The translations under genes were made by a program, and so were the position numbers. Under the pieces are notes generated by a model. It had not been told where the DNA came from, searched no databases, and was given only the letters and a program-made list of their open reading frames with translations. A stretch of DNA of 64,000 nt, from assembly GCA_035610835.1 (NCBI GenBank), contig CM069453.1, forward strand, positions 71,984,682 through 72,048,681. Direction: 5' to 3'. Numbering within the stretch: position 1 is the first letter of the stretch; every line of letters starts with the position of its first letter. Origin of the DNA: Ophiura sarsii (lineage: Eukaryota; Echinodermata; Ophiuroidea; Amphilepidida; Ophiuridae). Positions 25,115 to 37,500 of this stretch are shown here, in pieces.

Positions 25115-26482
25115 CATTTTAAAGAAAATCCATTTTAAAGAAAATCACGTTTTGACTCCTACAGACCCCCGTGTGACCTTTGACCCAAAACTGTGAAGAC
25201 CCTATATGGAGGTCAGGTAGGGGGTCCTACTGACCAAGTCTGGTGAATGTAGCATGTAAACTGTAGGAGTAGAAGCATTTTAAAGAAAATCACGTTTTGA
25301 CCCCTACAGACCCCCGTGTGACCTTTGACCCAAAACTGTGAAGACCCTATATGGAGGTCAGGTAGGGGGTCCTACTGACCAAGTCTGGTGAATGTATCAT
25401 GTAAACTGTAGGAGTAGAAGCATTTTAAAGAAAATCAAGTTTTGACCCCTACAGACTTCCGTGTGACCTTTGACCCAAAACTGTGAAGACCCTATATGGA
25501 GGTCAGGTAGGGGGTCCTACTGACCAAGTATGGTGAATGTAGCATGTAAACTGTAGGAGTAAAAGCATTTTAAAGAAAATCCATTTTAAAGAAAATCACG
25601 TTTTGACTCCTACAGACCCCGTGTGACCTTTGACCCAAAACTGTGAAGACCCTATATGGAGGTCAGGTAGGGGGTCCTACTGACCAAGTCTGGTGAATGT
25701 AGCATGTAAACTGTAGGAGTAGAAGCATTTTAAAGAAAATCCATTTTAAAGAAAATCACGTTTTGACCCCTACAGACTTCCGTGTGACCTTTGACCTAAA
25801 ACTGTGAAGACCCTATATGGAGGTCAGGTAGGGGGTCCTACTGACCAAGTCTGGTGAATGTATCATGTAAACTGTAGGAGTAGAAGCATTTTAAAGAAAA
25901 TCCATTTTAAAGAAAATCACGTTTTGACCCCTACAGACTTCCGTGTGACCTTTGACCTAAAACTGTGAAGACCCTATATGGAGGTCAGGTAGGGGGTCCT
26001 ACTGACCAAGTCTGGTGAATGTAGCATGAAAACTGTAGGAGTAGAAGCATTTTAAAGAAAATCACGTTTTGACCCCTACAGACCCCCGTGTGACCTTTGA
26101 CCCAAAACTGTGAAGACCCTATATGGAGGTCAGGTAGGGGGTCCTACTGACCAAGTCTGGTGAATGTATCATGTAAACTGTAGGAGTAGAAGCATTTTAA
26201 AGAAAATCAAGTTTTGACCCCTACAGACTTCCGTGTGACCTTTGACCCAAAACTGTGAAGACCCTATATGGAGGTCAGGTAGGGGGTCCTACTGACCAAG
26301 TCTGGTGAATGTAGCATGTAAACTGTAGGAGTAGAAGCATTTTAAAGAAAATCAAGTTTTGACCCCTACAGACTTCCGTGTGACCTTTGACCCAAAACTG
26401 TGAAGACCCTATATGGAGGTCAGGTAGGGGGTCCTACTGACCAAGTCTGGTGAATGTAGCATGTAAACTGTAGGAGTAAAAG
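25115..26482 (+). repeat. 12-mer sub-repeat, copy B, reduced to 9 monomers (1368 bp)
   Basis: Monomer starts: 25115(L), 25276, 25421, 25566(L, 160 bp), 25726(L), 25887(L), 26048, 26193, 26338. Compared with copies A and C it lacks three monomers (467 bp = 145 + 161 + 161). The unit at 25726 sits at the deletion point. It combines CCTAAAAC, normally paired with GCATGAAAAC, with TATCATG, so it looks like a fusion monomer. Confidence 0.88.
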
Positions 26483-28317
26483 CATTTTAAAGAAAATCCA
26501 TTTTAAAGAAAATCACGTTTTGACTCCTACAGACCCCCGTGTGACCTTTGACCCAAAACTGTGAAGACCCTATATGGAGGTCAGGTAGGGGGTCCTACTG
26601 ACCAAGTCTGGTGAATGTAGCATGTAAACTGTAGGAGTAGAAGCATTTTAAAGAAAATCACGTTTTGACCCCTACAGACCCCCGTGTGACCTTTGACCCA
26701 AAACTGTGAAGACCCTATATGGAGGTCAGGTAGGGGGTCCTACTGACCAAGTCTGGTGAATGTATCATGTAAACTGTAGGAGTAGAAGCATTTTAAAGAA
26801 AATCAAGTTTTGACCCCTACAGACTTCCGTGTGACCTTTGACCCAAAACTGTGAAGACCCTATATGGAGGTCAGGTAGGGGGTCCTACTGACCAAGTCTG
26901 GTGAATGTAGCATGTAAACTGTAGGAGTAAAAGCATTTTAAAGAAAATCCATTTTAAAGAAAATCACGTTTTGACTCCTACAGACCCCGTGTGACCTTTG
27001 ACCCAAAACTGTGAAGACCCTATATGGAGGTCAGGTAGGGGGTCCTACTGACCAAGTCTGGTGAATGTAGCATGTAAACTGTAGGAGTAGAAGCATTTTA
27101 AAGAAAATCCATTTTAAAGAAAATCACGTTTTGACCCCTACAGACTTCCGTGTGACCTTTGACCCAAAACTGTAAAGACCCTATATGGAGGTCAGGTAGG
27201 GGGTCCTACTGACCAAGTCTGGTGAATGTAGCATGTAAACTGTAGGAGTAGAAGCATTTTAAAGAAAATCACGTTTTGACCCCTACAGACCCCCGTGTGA
27301 CCTTTGACCCAAAACTGTGAAGACCCTATATGGAGGTCAGGTAGGGGGTCCTACTGACCAAGTCTGGTGAATGTATCATGTAAACTGTAGGAGTAGAAGT
27401 ATTTTAAATAAAATCCATTTTAAAGAAAATCACGTTTTGACCCCTACAGACTTCCGTGTGACCTTTGACCCAAAACTGTGAAGACCCTATATGGAGGTCA
27501 GGTAGGGGGTCCTACTGACCAAGTCTGGTGAATGTATCATGTAAACTGTAGGAGTAGAAGCATTTTAAAGAAAATCCATTTTAAAGAAAATCACGTTTTG
27601 ACCCCTACAGACTTCCGTGTGACCTTTGACCCAAAACTGTGAAGACCCTATATGGAGGTCAGGTAGGGGGTCCTACTGACCAAGTCTGGTGAATGTATCA
27701 TGTAAACTGTAGGAGTAGAAGCATTTTAAAGAAAATCCATTTTAAAGAAAATCACGTTTTGACCCCTACAGACTTCCGTGTGACCTTTGACCTAAAACTG
27801 TGAAGACCCTATATGGAGGTCAGGTAGGGGGTCCTACTGACCAAGTCTGGTGAATGTAGCATGAAAACTGTAGGAGTAGAAGCATTTTAAAGAAAATCAC
27901 GTTTTGACCCCTACAGACCCCCGTGTGACCTTTGACCCAAAACTGTGAAGACCCTATATGGAGGTCAGGTAGGGGGTCCTACTGACCAAGTCTGGTGAAT
28001 GTATCATGTAAACTGTAGGAGTAGAAGCATTTTAAAGAAAATCAAGTTTTGACCCCTACAGACTTCCGTGTGACCTTTGACCCAAAACTGTGAAGACCCT
28101 ATATGGAGGTCAGGTAGGGGGTCCTACTGACCAAGTCTGGTGAATGTAGCATGTAAACTGTAGGAGTAGAAGCATTTTAAAGAAAATCACGTTTTGACCC
28201 CTACAGACCCCCGTGTGATCTTTGACCCAAAACTGTGAAGACCCTATATGGAGGTCAGGTAGGGGGTCCTACTGACCAAGTCTGGTGAATGTATCATGTA
28301 AACTGTAGGAGTAGAAG
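26483..28317 (+). repeat. 12-mer sub-repeat, copy C (1835 bp)
   Basis: Monomer starts: 26483(L), 26644, 26789, 26934(L, 160 bp), 27094(L), 27255, 27400(L), 27561(L), 27722(L), 27883, 28028, 28173. It has the same length and marker order as copy A, including GTAAAGACC at 27094. The last unit has CCCCC with GTGATC where copy A has an AAG unit; GTGATC is the marker of unit 19 in the standard 20-mer, so copy C runs into the standard register. Confidence 0.9.
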
Positions 28318-28462
28318 CATTTTAAAGAAAATCAAGTTTTGACCCCTACAGACTTCCGTGTGACCTTTGACCCAAAACTGTGAAGACCCTATATGGAGGT
28401 CAGGTAGGGGGTCCTACTGACCAAGTCTGGTGAATGTAGCATGTAAACTGTAGGAGTAAAAG

Positions 28463-31400
28463 CATTTTAAAGAAAATCCATTTTAAAGAAAATCACGTTT
28501 TGAACCCTACAGACTTCCGTGTGACCTTTGACCCAAAACTGTGAAGACCCTATATGGAGGTCAGGTAGGGGGTCCTACTGACCAAGTCTGGTGAATGTAG
28601 CATGTAAACTGTAGGAGTAGAAGCATTTTAAAGAAAATCACGTTTTGACTCCTACAGACCCCCGTGTGACCTTTGACCCAGAACTGTGAAGACCCTATAT
28701 GGAGGTCAGGTAGGGGGTCCTACTGACCAAGTCTGGTGAATGTAGCATGTAAACTGTAGGAGTAGAAGCATTTTAAAGAAAATCCATTTTAAAGAAAATC
28801 ACGTTTTGACCCCTACAGACTTCCGTGTGACCTTTGACCCAAAACTGTGAAGACCCTATATGGAGGTCAGGTAGGGGGTCCTACTGACCAAGTCTGGTGA
28901 ATGTAGCATGTAAACTGTAGGAGTAGAAGCATTTTAAAGAAAATCACGTTTTGACCCCTACAGACCCCCGTGTGACCTTAGACCCAAAACTGAAGACCCT
29001 ATATGGAGGTCAGGTAGGGGGTCCTACTGACCAAGTCTGGTGAATGTATCATGTAAACTGTAGGAGTAGAAGCATTTTAAAGAAAATCAAGTTTTGACCC
29101 CTACAGACTTCCGTGTGACCTTTGACCCAAAACTGTGAAGACCCTATATGGAGGTCAGGTAGGGGGTCCTACTGACCAAGTCTGGTGAATGTAGCATGTA
29201 AACTGTAGGAGTAGAAGCATTTTAAAGAAAATCACGTTTTGACCCCTACAGACCCCCGTGTGACCTTTGACCCAAAACTGTGAAGACCCTATATGGAGGT
29301 CAGGTAGGGGGTCCTACTGACCAAGTCTGGTGAATGTATCATGTAAACTGTAGGAGTAGAAGCATTTTAAAGAAAATCAAGTTTTGACCCCTACAGACTT
29401 CCGTGTGACCTTTGACCCAAAACTGTGAAGACCCTATATGGAGGTCAGGTAGGGGGTCCTACTGACCAAGTCTGGTGAATGTAGCATGTAAACTGTAGGA
29501 GTAAAAGCATTTTAAAGAAAATCCATTTTAAAGAAAATCACGTTTTGACTCCTACAGACCCCCGTGTGACCTTTGACCCAAAACTGTGAAGACCCTATAT
29601 GGAGGTCAGGTAGGGGGTCCTACTGACCAAGTCTGGTGAATGTAGCATGTAAACTGTAGGAGTAGAAGCATTTTAAAGAAAATCACGTTTTGACCCCTAC
29701 AGACCCCCGTGTGACCTTTGACCCAAAACTGTGAAGACCCTATATGGAGGTCAGGTAGGGGGTCCTACTGACCAAGTCTGGTGAATGTATCATGTAAACT
29801 GTAGGAGTAGAAGCATTTTAAAGAAAATCAAGTTTTGACCCCTACAGACTTCCGTGTGACCTTTGACCCAAAACTGTGAAGACCCTATATGGAGGTCAGG
29901 TAGGGGGTCCTACTGACCAAGTCTAGTGAATGTAGCATGTAAACTGTAGGAGTAAAAGCATTTTAAAGAAAATCCATTTTAAAGAAAATCACGTTTTGAC
30001 TCCTACAGACCCCCGTGTGACCTTTGACCCAAAACTGTGAAGACCCTATATGGAGGTCAGGTAGGGGGTCCTACTGACCAAGTCTGGTGAATGTAGCATG
30101 TAAACTGTAGGAGTAGAAGCATTTTAAAGAAAATCCATTTTAAAGAAAATCACGTTTTGACCCCTACAGACTTCCGTGTGACCTTTGACCCAAAACTGTG
30201 AAGACCCTATATGGAGGTCAGGTAGGGGGTCCTACTGACCAAGTCTGGTGAATGTAGCATGTAAACTGTAGGAGTAGAAGCATTTTAAAGAAAATCACGT
30301 TTTGACCCCTACAGACCCCCGTGTGACCTTTGACCCAAAACTGTTAAGACCCTATATGGAGGTCAGGTAGGGGGTCCTACTGACCAAGTCTGGTGAATGT
30401 ATCATGTAAACTGTAGGAGTAGAAGCATTTAAAGAAAATCAATTTTGAAGAAAATCACGTTTTGACCCCTACAGACTTCCGTGTGACCTTTGACCCAAAA
30501 CTGTGAAGACCCTATATGGAGGTCAGGTAGGGGGTCCTACTGACCAAGTCTGGTGAATGTATCATGTAAACTGTAGGAGTAGAAGTATTTTAAATAAAAT
30601 CCATTTTAAAGAAAATCACGTTTTGACCCCTACAGACTTCCGTGTGACCTTTGACCCAAAACTGTGAAGACCCTATATGGAGGTCAGGTAGGGGGTCCTA
30701 CTGACCAAGTCTGGTGAATGTATCATGTAAACTGTAGGAGTAGAAGCATTTTAAAGAAAATCCATTTTAAAGAAAATCACGTTTTGACCCCTACAGACTT
30801 CCGTGTGACCTTTGACCTAAAACTGTGAAGACCCTATATGGAGGTCAGGTAGGGGGTCCTACTGACCAAGTCTGGTGAATGTAGCATGAAAACTGTAGGA
30901 GTAGAAGCATTTTAAAGAAAATCACGTTTTGACCCCTACAGACCCCCGTGTGACCTTTGACCCAAAACTGTGAAGACCCTATATGGAGGTCAGGTAGGGG
31001 GTCCTACTGACCAAGTCTGGTGAATGTATCATGTAAACTGTAGGAGTAGAAGCATTTTAAAGAAAATCAAGTTTTGACCCCTACAGACTTCCGTGTGACC
31101 TTTGACCCAAAACTGTGAAGACCCTATATGGAGGTCAGGTAGGGGGTCCTACTGACCAAGTCTGGTGAATGTAGCATGTAAACTGTAGGAGTAGAAGCAT
31201 TTTAAAGAAAATCACGTTTTGACCCCTACAGACCCCCGTGTGATCTTTGACCCAAAACTGTGAAGACCCTATATGGAGGTCAGGTAGGGGGTCCTACTGA
31301 CCAAGTCTGGTGAATGTTTCATGTAAACTGTAGGAGTAGAAGCATTTTAAAGAAAATCAAGTTTTGACCCCTACAGACTTCCGTGTGACCTTTGACCCAA

Positions 31401-31487
31401 AACTGTGAAGACCCTATATGGAGGTCAGGTAGGGGGTCCTACTGACCAAGTCTGGTGAATGTAGCATGTAAACTGTAGGAGTAAAAG
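28463..31487 (+). repeat. 20-mer higher-order repeat, standard copy 1 (3025 bp)
   Basis: Monomer starts: 28463(L), 28624, 28769(L), 28930 (143 bp), 29073, 29218, 29363, 29508(L), 29669, 29814, 29959(L), 30120(L), 30281, 30426(L, 160 bp), 30586(L), 30747(L), 30908, 31053, 31198, 31343. It is 2 bp shorter than the next copies because TG is missing from AAAACTGAAGACC near 28990. It also lacks the GAGAAGAAGC change that the next two copies share ahead of unit 13. Confidence 0.95.
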
Positions 31488-31633
31488 CATTTTAAAGAAA
31501 ATCCATTTTAAAGAAAATCACGTTTTGAACCCTACAGACTTCCGTGTGACCTTTGACCCAAAACTGTGAAGACCCTATATGGAGGTCAGGTAGGGGGTCC
31601 TACTGACCAAGTCTGGTGAATGTAGCATGTAAA

Positions 31634-31682
31634 CTGTAGGAGTAGAAGCATTTTAAAGAAAATCACGTTTTGACTCCTACAG
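31634..31682 (+). other. Inverted repeat spanning the monomer junction
   Basis: CTGTAGGAG near the end of one unit is the exact reverse complement of CTCCTACAG at positions 26-34 of the next unit when that unit carries the GACTCC variant, as here. The two 9-bp arms enclose about 31 bp that includes the A/T-rich CATTTTAAAGAAAATC block. In units with GACCCC the pairing has one mismatch. GACTCC units recur at fixed higher-order positions (for example 9369, 11334, 19351, 28624, 31649 and 54888). Confidence 0.5.
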
Positions 31683-31793
31683 ACCCCCGTGTGACCTTTG
31701 ACCCAAAACTGTGAAGACCCTATATGGAGGTCAGGTAGGGGGTCCTACTGACCAAGTCTGGTGAATGTAGCATGTAAACTGTAGGAGTAGAAG

Positions 31794-31825
31794 CATTTTA
31801 AAGAAAATCCATTTTAAAGAAAATC
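31794..31825 (+). repeat. 16-bp tandem microduplication defining long monomers
   Basis: Two adjacent copies of CATTTTAAAGAAAATC. The same duplication distinguishes all L monomers in the window. Each junction reads AATCCATTTT or AATCAATTTT, where S units go straight to AATCACG or AATCAAG. Because 16 bp is about one and a half helical turns, L and S units place the downstream motifs on opposite faces of the helix relative to the preceding unit; that consequence is inference. Confidence 0.93.
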
Positions 31826-31852
31826 ACGTTTTGACCCCTACAGACTTCCGTG

Positions 31853-31865
31853 TGACCTTTGACCC
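31853..31865 (-). promoter_or_regulatory. DR1-type nuclear-receptor motif (representative of almost every monomer)
   Basis: The + strand reads TGACCTTTGACCC, so the - strand reads GGGTCAAAGGTCA: two RGGTCA half-sites in direct repeat with one spacer base. In animals this is the consensus bound by RXR heterodimers with PPAR or RAR, by HNF4 and by COUP-TF. It sits at unit position 44-56 in S monomers and 60-72 in L monomers. Units with GACCTAAAAC instead of GACCCAAAAC carry AGGTCAAAGGTCA, also a perfect DR1. I noted 28 of about 424 units where it is broken: TTAGACCC, GTGTAACC, GTGATC or GACGTTT variants and one deletion. The motif match is seen directly; binding or function is not shown. Confidence 0.6.
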
Positions 31866-31889
31866 AAAACTGTGAAGACCCTATATGGA

Positions 31890-31914
31890 GGTCAGGTAGG
31901 GGGTCCTACTGACC
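31890..31914 (+). other. Imperfect inverted repeat / potential hairpin in each monomer
   Basis: The left arm GGTCAGGTAGG and right arm CCTACTGACC can form a 10-bp stem with one bulged G around a GGGT loop (unit positions 81-105 in S, 97-121 in L). The arms are tipped by AGGTCA and TGACCA, so the structure doubles as a pair of inverted nuclear-receptor half-sites with 15 bp between them. GAGATCAG units (for example 3749, 13894 and 43260) lose a pair in the stem. GTCATG units (for example 3910 and 5423) change the AGGTCAG arm. Such dyads are common in centromeric satellites, but a function here is inference. Confidence 0.6.
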
Positions 31915-34514
31915 AAGTCTGGTGAATGTAGCATGTAAACTGTAGGAGTAGAAGCATTTTAAAGAAAATCACGTTTTGACCCCTACAGACCCCCGTGTGA
32001 CCTTAGACCCAAAACTGTGAAGACCCTATATGGAGGTCAGGTAGGGGGTCCTACTGACCAAGTCTGGTGAATGTATCATGTAAACTGTAGGAGTAGAAGC
32101 ATTTTAAAGAAAATCAAGTTTTGACCCCTACAGACTTCCGTGTGACCTTTGACCCAAAACTGTGAAGACCCTATATGGAGGTCAGGTAGGGGGTCCTACT
32201 GACCAAGTCTGGTGAATGTAGCATGTAAACTGTAGGAGTAGAAGCATTTTAAAGAAAATCACGTTTTGACCCCTACAGACCCCCGTGTGACCTTTGACCC
32301 AAAACTGTGAAGACCCTATATGGAGGTCAGGTAGGGGGTCCTACTGACCAAGTCTGGTGAATGTATCATGTAAACTGTAGGAGTAGAAGCATTTTAAAGA
32401 AAATCAAGTTTTGACCCCTACAGACTTCCGTGTGACCTTTGACCCAAAACTGTGAAGACCCTATATGGAGGTCAGGTAGGGGGTCCTACTGACCAAGTCT
32501 GGTGAATGTAGCATGTAAACTGTAGGAGTAAAAGCATTTTAAAGAAAATCCATTTTAAAGAAAATCACGTTTTGACTCCTACAGACCCCCGTGTGACCTT
32601 TGACCCAAAACTGTGAAGACCCTATATGGAGGTCAGGTAGGGGGTCCTACTGACCAAGTCTGGTGAATGTAGCATGTAAACTGTAGGAGTAGAAGCATTT
32701 TAAAGAAAATCACGTTTTGACCCCTACAGACCCCCGTGTGACCTTTGACCCAAAACTGTGAAGACCCTATATGGAGGTCAGGTAGGGGGTCCTACTGACC
32801 AAGTCTGGTGAATGTATCATGTAAACTGTAGGAGTAGAAGCATTTTAAAGAAAATCAAGTTTTGACCCCTACAGACTTCCGTGTGACCTTTGACCCAAAA
32901 CTGTGAAGACCCTATATGGAGGTCAGGTAGGGGGTCCTACTGACCAAGTCTAGTGAATGTAGCATGTAAACTGTAGGAGTAAAAGCATTTTAAAGAAAAT
33001 CCATTTTAAAGAAAATCACGTTTTGACTCCTACAGACCCCCGTGTGACCTTTGACCCAAAACTGTGAAGACCCTATATGGAGGTCAGGTAGGGGGTCCTA
33101 CTGACCAAGTCTGGTGAATGTAGCATGTAAACTGTAGGAGTAGAAGCATTTTAAAGAAAATCCATTTTAAAGAAAATCACGTTTTGACCCCTACAGACTT
33201 CCGTGTGACCTTTGACCCAAAACTGTGAAGACCCTATATGGAGGTCAGGTAGGGGGTCCTACTGACCAAGTCTGGTGAATGTAGCATGTAAACTGTAGGA
33301 GAAGAAGCATTTTAAAGAAAATCACGTTTTGACCCCTACAGACCCCCGTGTGACCTTTGACCCAAAACTGTTAAGACCCTATATGGAGGTCAGGTAGGGG
33401 GTCCTACTGACCAAGTCTGGTGAATGTATCATGTAAACTGTAGGAGTAGAAGCATTTAAAGAAAATCAATTTTGAAGAAAATCACGTTTTGACCCCTACA
33501 GACTTCCGTGTGACCTTTGACCCAAAACTGTGAAGACCCTATATGGAGGTCAGGTAGGGGGTCCTACTGACCAAGTCTGGTGAATGTATCATGTAAACTG
33601 TAGGAGTAGAAGTATTTTAAATAAAATCCATTTTAAAGAAAATCACGTTTTGACCCCTACAGACTTCCGTGTGACCTTTGACCCAAAACTGTGAAGACCC
33701 TATATGGAGGTCAGGTAGGGGGTCCTACTGACCAAGTCTGGTGAATGTATCATGTAAACTGTAGGAGTAGAAGCATTTTAAAGAAAATCCATTTTAAAGA
33801 AAATCACGTTTTGACCCCTACAGACTTCCGTGTGACCTTTGACCTAAAACTGTGAAGACCCTATATGGAGGTCAGGTAGGGGGTCCTACTGACCAAGTCT
33901 GGTGAATGTAGCATGAAAACTGTAGGAGTAGAAGCATTTTAAAGAAAATCACGTTTTGACCCCTACAGACCCCCGTGTGACCTTTGACCCAAAACTGTGA
34001 AGACCCTATATGGAGGTCAGGTAGGGGGTCCTACTGACCAAGTCTGGTGAATGTATCATGTAAACTGTAGGAGTAGAAGCATTTTAAAGAAAATCAAGTT
34101 TTGACCCCTACAGACTTCCGTGTGACCTTTGACCCAAAACTGTGAAGACCCTATATGGAGGTCAGGTAGGGGGTCCTACTGACCAAGTCTGGTGAATGTA
34201 GCATGTAAACTGTAGGAGTAGAAGCATTTTAAAGAAAATCACGTTTTGACCCCTACAGACCCCCGTGTGATCTTTGACCCAAAACTGTGAAGACCCTATA
34301 TGGAGGTCAGGTAGGGGGTCCTACTGACCAAGTCTGGTGAATGTTTCATGTAAACTGTAGGAGTAGAAGCATTTTAAAGAAAATCAAGTTTTGACCCCTA
34401 CAGACTTCCGTGTGACCTTTGACCCAAAACTGTGAAGACCCTATATGGAGGTCAGGTAGGGGGTCCTACTGACCAAGTCTGGTGAATGTAGCATGTAAAC
34501 TGTAGGAGTAAAAG

Positions 34515-37500
34515 CATTTTAAAGAAAATCCATTTTAAAGAAAATCACGTTTTGAACCCTACAGACTTCCGTGTGACCTTTGACCCAAAACTGTGAAGAC
34601 CCTATATGGAGGTCAGGTAGGGGGTCCTACTGACCAAGTCTGGTGAATGTAGCATGTAAACTGTAGGAGTAGAAGCATTTTAAAGAAAATCACGTTTTGA
34701 CTCCTACAGACCCCCGTGTGACCTTTGACCCAAAACTGTGAAGACCCTATATGGAGGTCAGGTAGGGGGTCCTACTGACCAAGTCTGGTGAATGTAGCAT
34801 GTAAACTGTAGGAGTAGAAGCATTTTAAAGAAAATCCATTTTAAAGAAAATCACGTTTTGACCCCTACAGACTTCCGTGTGACCTTTGACCCAAAACTGT
34901 GAAGACCCTATATGGAGGTCAGGTAGGGGGTCCTACTGACCAAGTCTGGTGAATGTAGCATGTAAACTGTAGGAGTAGAAGCATTTTAAAGAAAATCACG
35001 TTTTGACCCCTACAGACCCCCGTGTGACCTTAGACCCAAAACTGTGAAGACCCTATATGGAGGTCAGGTAGGGGGTCCTACTGACCAAGTCTGGTGAATG
35101 TATCATGTAAACTGTAGGAGTAGAAGCATTTTAAAGAAAATCAAGTTTTGACCCCTACAGACTTCCGTGTGACCTTTGACCCAAAACTGTGAAGACCCTA
35201 TATGGAGGTCAGGTAGGGGGTCCTACTGACCAAGTCTGGTGAATGTAGCATGTAAACTGTAGGAGTAGAAGCATTTTAAAGAAAATCACGTTTTGACCCC
35301 TACAGACCCCCGTGTGACCTTTGACCCAAAACTGTGAAGACCCTATATGGAGGTCAGGTAGGGGGTCCTACTGACCAAGTCTGGTGAATGTATCATGTAA
35401 ACTGTAGGAGTAGAAGCATTTTAAAGAAAATCAAGTTTTGACCCCTACAGACTTCCGTGTGACCTTTGACCCAAAACTGTGAAGACCCTATATGGAGGTC
35501 AGGTAGGGGGTCCTACTGACCAAGTCTGGTGAATGTAGCATGTAAACTGTAGGAGTAAAAGCATTTTAAAGAAAATCCATTTTAAAGAAAATCACGTTTT
35601 GACTCCTACAGACCCCCGTGTGACCTTTGACCCAAAACTGTGAAGACCCTATATGGAGGTCAGGTAGGGGGTCCTACTGACCAAGTCTGGTGAATGTAGC
35701 ATGTAAACTGTAGGAGTAGAAGCATTTTAAAGAAAATCACGTTTTGACCCCTACAGACCCCCGTGTGACCTTTGACCCAAAACTGTGAAGACCCTATATG
35801 GAGGTCAGGTAGGGGGTCCTACTGACCAAGTCTGGTGAATGTATCATGTAAACTGTAGGAGTAGAAGCATTTTAAAGAAAATCAAGTTTTGACCCCTACA
35901 GACTTCCGTGTGACCTTTGACCCAAAACTGTGAAGACCCTATATGGAGGTCAGGTAGGGGGTCCTACTGACCAAGTCTAGTGAATGTAGCATGTAAACTG
36001 TAGGAGTAAAAGCATTTTAAAGAAAATCCATTTTAAAGAAAATCACGTTTTGACTCCTACAGACCCCCGTGTGACCTTTGACCCAAAACTGTGAAGACCC
36101 TATATGGAGGTCAGGTAGGGGGTCCTACTGACCAAGTCTGGTGAATGTAGCATGTAAACTGTAGGAGTAGAAGCATTTTAAAGAAAATCCATTTTAAAGA
36201 AAATCACGTTTTGACCCCTACAGACTTCCGTGTGACCTTTGACCCAAAACTGTGAAGACCCTATATGGAGGTCAGGTAGGGGGTCCTACTGACCAAGTCT
36301 GGTGAATGTAGCATGTAAACTGTAGGAGAAGAAGCATTTTAAAGAAAATCACGTTTTGACCCCTACAGACCCCCGTGTGACCTTTGACCCAAAACTGTTA
36401 AGACCCTATATGGAGGTCAGGTAGGGGGTCCTACTGACCAAGTCTGGTGAATGTATCATGTAAACTGTAGGAGTAGAAGCATTTAAAGAAAATCAATTTT
36501 GAAGAAAATCACGTTTTGACCCCTACAGACTTCCGTGTGACCTTTGACCCAAAACTGTGAAGACCCTATATGGAGGTCAGGTAGGGGGTCCTACTGACCA
36601 AGTCTGGTGAATGTATCATGTAAACTGTAGGAGTAGAAGTATTTTAAATAAAATCCATTTTAAAGAAAATCACGTTTTGACCCCTACAGACTTCCGTGTG
36701 ACCTTTGACCCAAAACTGTGAAGACCCTATATGGAGGTCAGGTAGGGGGTCCTACTGACCAAGTCTGGTGAATGTATCATGTAAACTGTAGGAGTAGAAG
36801 CATTTTAAAGAAAATCCATTTTAAAGAAAATCACGTTTTGACCCCTACAGACTTCCGTGTGACCTTTGACCTAAAACTGTGAAGACCCTATATGGAGGTC
36901 AGGTAGGGGGTCCTACTGACCAAGTCTGGTGAATGTAGCATGAAAACTGTAGGAGTAGAAGCATTTTAAAGAAAATCACGTTTTGACCCCTACAGACCCC
37001 CGTGTGACCTTTGACCCAAAACTGTGAAGACCCTATATGGAGGTCAGGTAGGGGGTCCTACTGACCAAGTCTGGTGAATGTATCATGTAAACTGTAGGAG
37101 TAGAAGCATTTTAAAGAAAATCAAGTTTTGACCCCTACAGACTTCCGTGTGACCTTTGACCCAAAACTGTGAAGACCCTATATGGAGGTCAGGTAGGGGG
37201 TCCTACTGACCAAGTCTGGTGAATGTAGCATGTAAACTGTAGGAGTAGAAGCATTTTAAAGAAAATCACGTTTTGACCCCTACAGACCCCCGTGTGATCT
37301 TTGACCCAAAACTGTGAAGACCCTATATGGAGGTCAGGTAGGGGGTCCTACTGACCAAGTCTGGTGAATGTTTCATGTAAACTGTAGGAGTAGAAGCATT
37401 TTAAAGAAAATCAAGTTTTGACCCCTACAGACTTCCGTGTGACCTTTGACCCAAAACTGTGAAGACCCTATATGGAGGTCAGGTAGGGGGTCCTACTGAC

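Larger units (their letters stand above)
22233..28462 (+). repeat. 20-mer domain, copy 2, expanded by internal triplication (6230 bp)
   Basis: It starts with the standard units 1-7 (22233(L), 22394, 22539(L), 22700, 22845, 22990, 23135). Units equivalent to 8 onwards are then present three times in tandem (23280-25114, 25115-26482, 26483-28317). One closing AAG unit (28318) returns to the standard register at 28463. Marker spacing of 1835 and 1368 bp for ACCCCGTGTG and for CATGAAAAC shows the triplication. Confidence 0.88.
31794..31954 (+). repeat. Representative long monomer (L, 161 bp)
   Basis: This unit equals the short monomer plus 16 bp. The segment CATTTTAAAGAAAATC is present twice in direct tandem at the start (31794-31809 and 31810-31825), and the rest is shared with the short form. 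Variants of the L start are heritable markers. Some read TATTTTAAATAAAATC (for example from 33613). Some read AATTTTAAAG in the second copy (from 1480). One 160-bp form has lost a T in the first copy and reads TTTTGAAG in the second (from 33453). L and S units are interspersed in fixed orders within each higher-order repeat, so the duplication is old relative to the array's current layout. Confidence 0.95.
31488..34514 (+). repeat. 20-mer higher-order repeat, standard copy 2 (3027 bp)
   Basis: Monomer starts: 31488(L), 31649, 31794(L), 31955, 32100, 32245, 32390, 32535(L), 32696, 32841, 32986(L), 33147(L), 33308, 33453(L, 160 bp), 33613(L), 33774(L), 33935, 34080, 34225, 34370. Twelve S, seven L and one 160-bp L unit sum to 3027. 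Markers: GAACCC (1), GACTCC (2), TTAGACCC (4), GTAAAAGC/GACTCC (8 and 11), TCTAGTG (10), CTGTTAAG (13), AATTTTGAAG (14), TTTTAAATAAAATC (15), CCTAAAAC/CATGAAAAC (16), GTGATC/GTTTCATG (19). I saw no difference from the following copy, so the duplication is very recent or kept uniform by conversion. Confidence 0.96.

Noticed and set aside
31875..31891. CArG box or TATA box at CCTATATGGAGG
   Set aside because: CCTATATGG has five A/T bases between CC and GG where a CArG box needs six. A lone TATAT in a satellite with no transcript evidence is not a supported promoter.
31894..31904. G-quadruplex at the GGGGG run
   Set aside because: Each monomer has only one run of three or more G, and such runs are about 150 bp apart, so no compact four-run motif exists.
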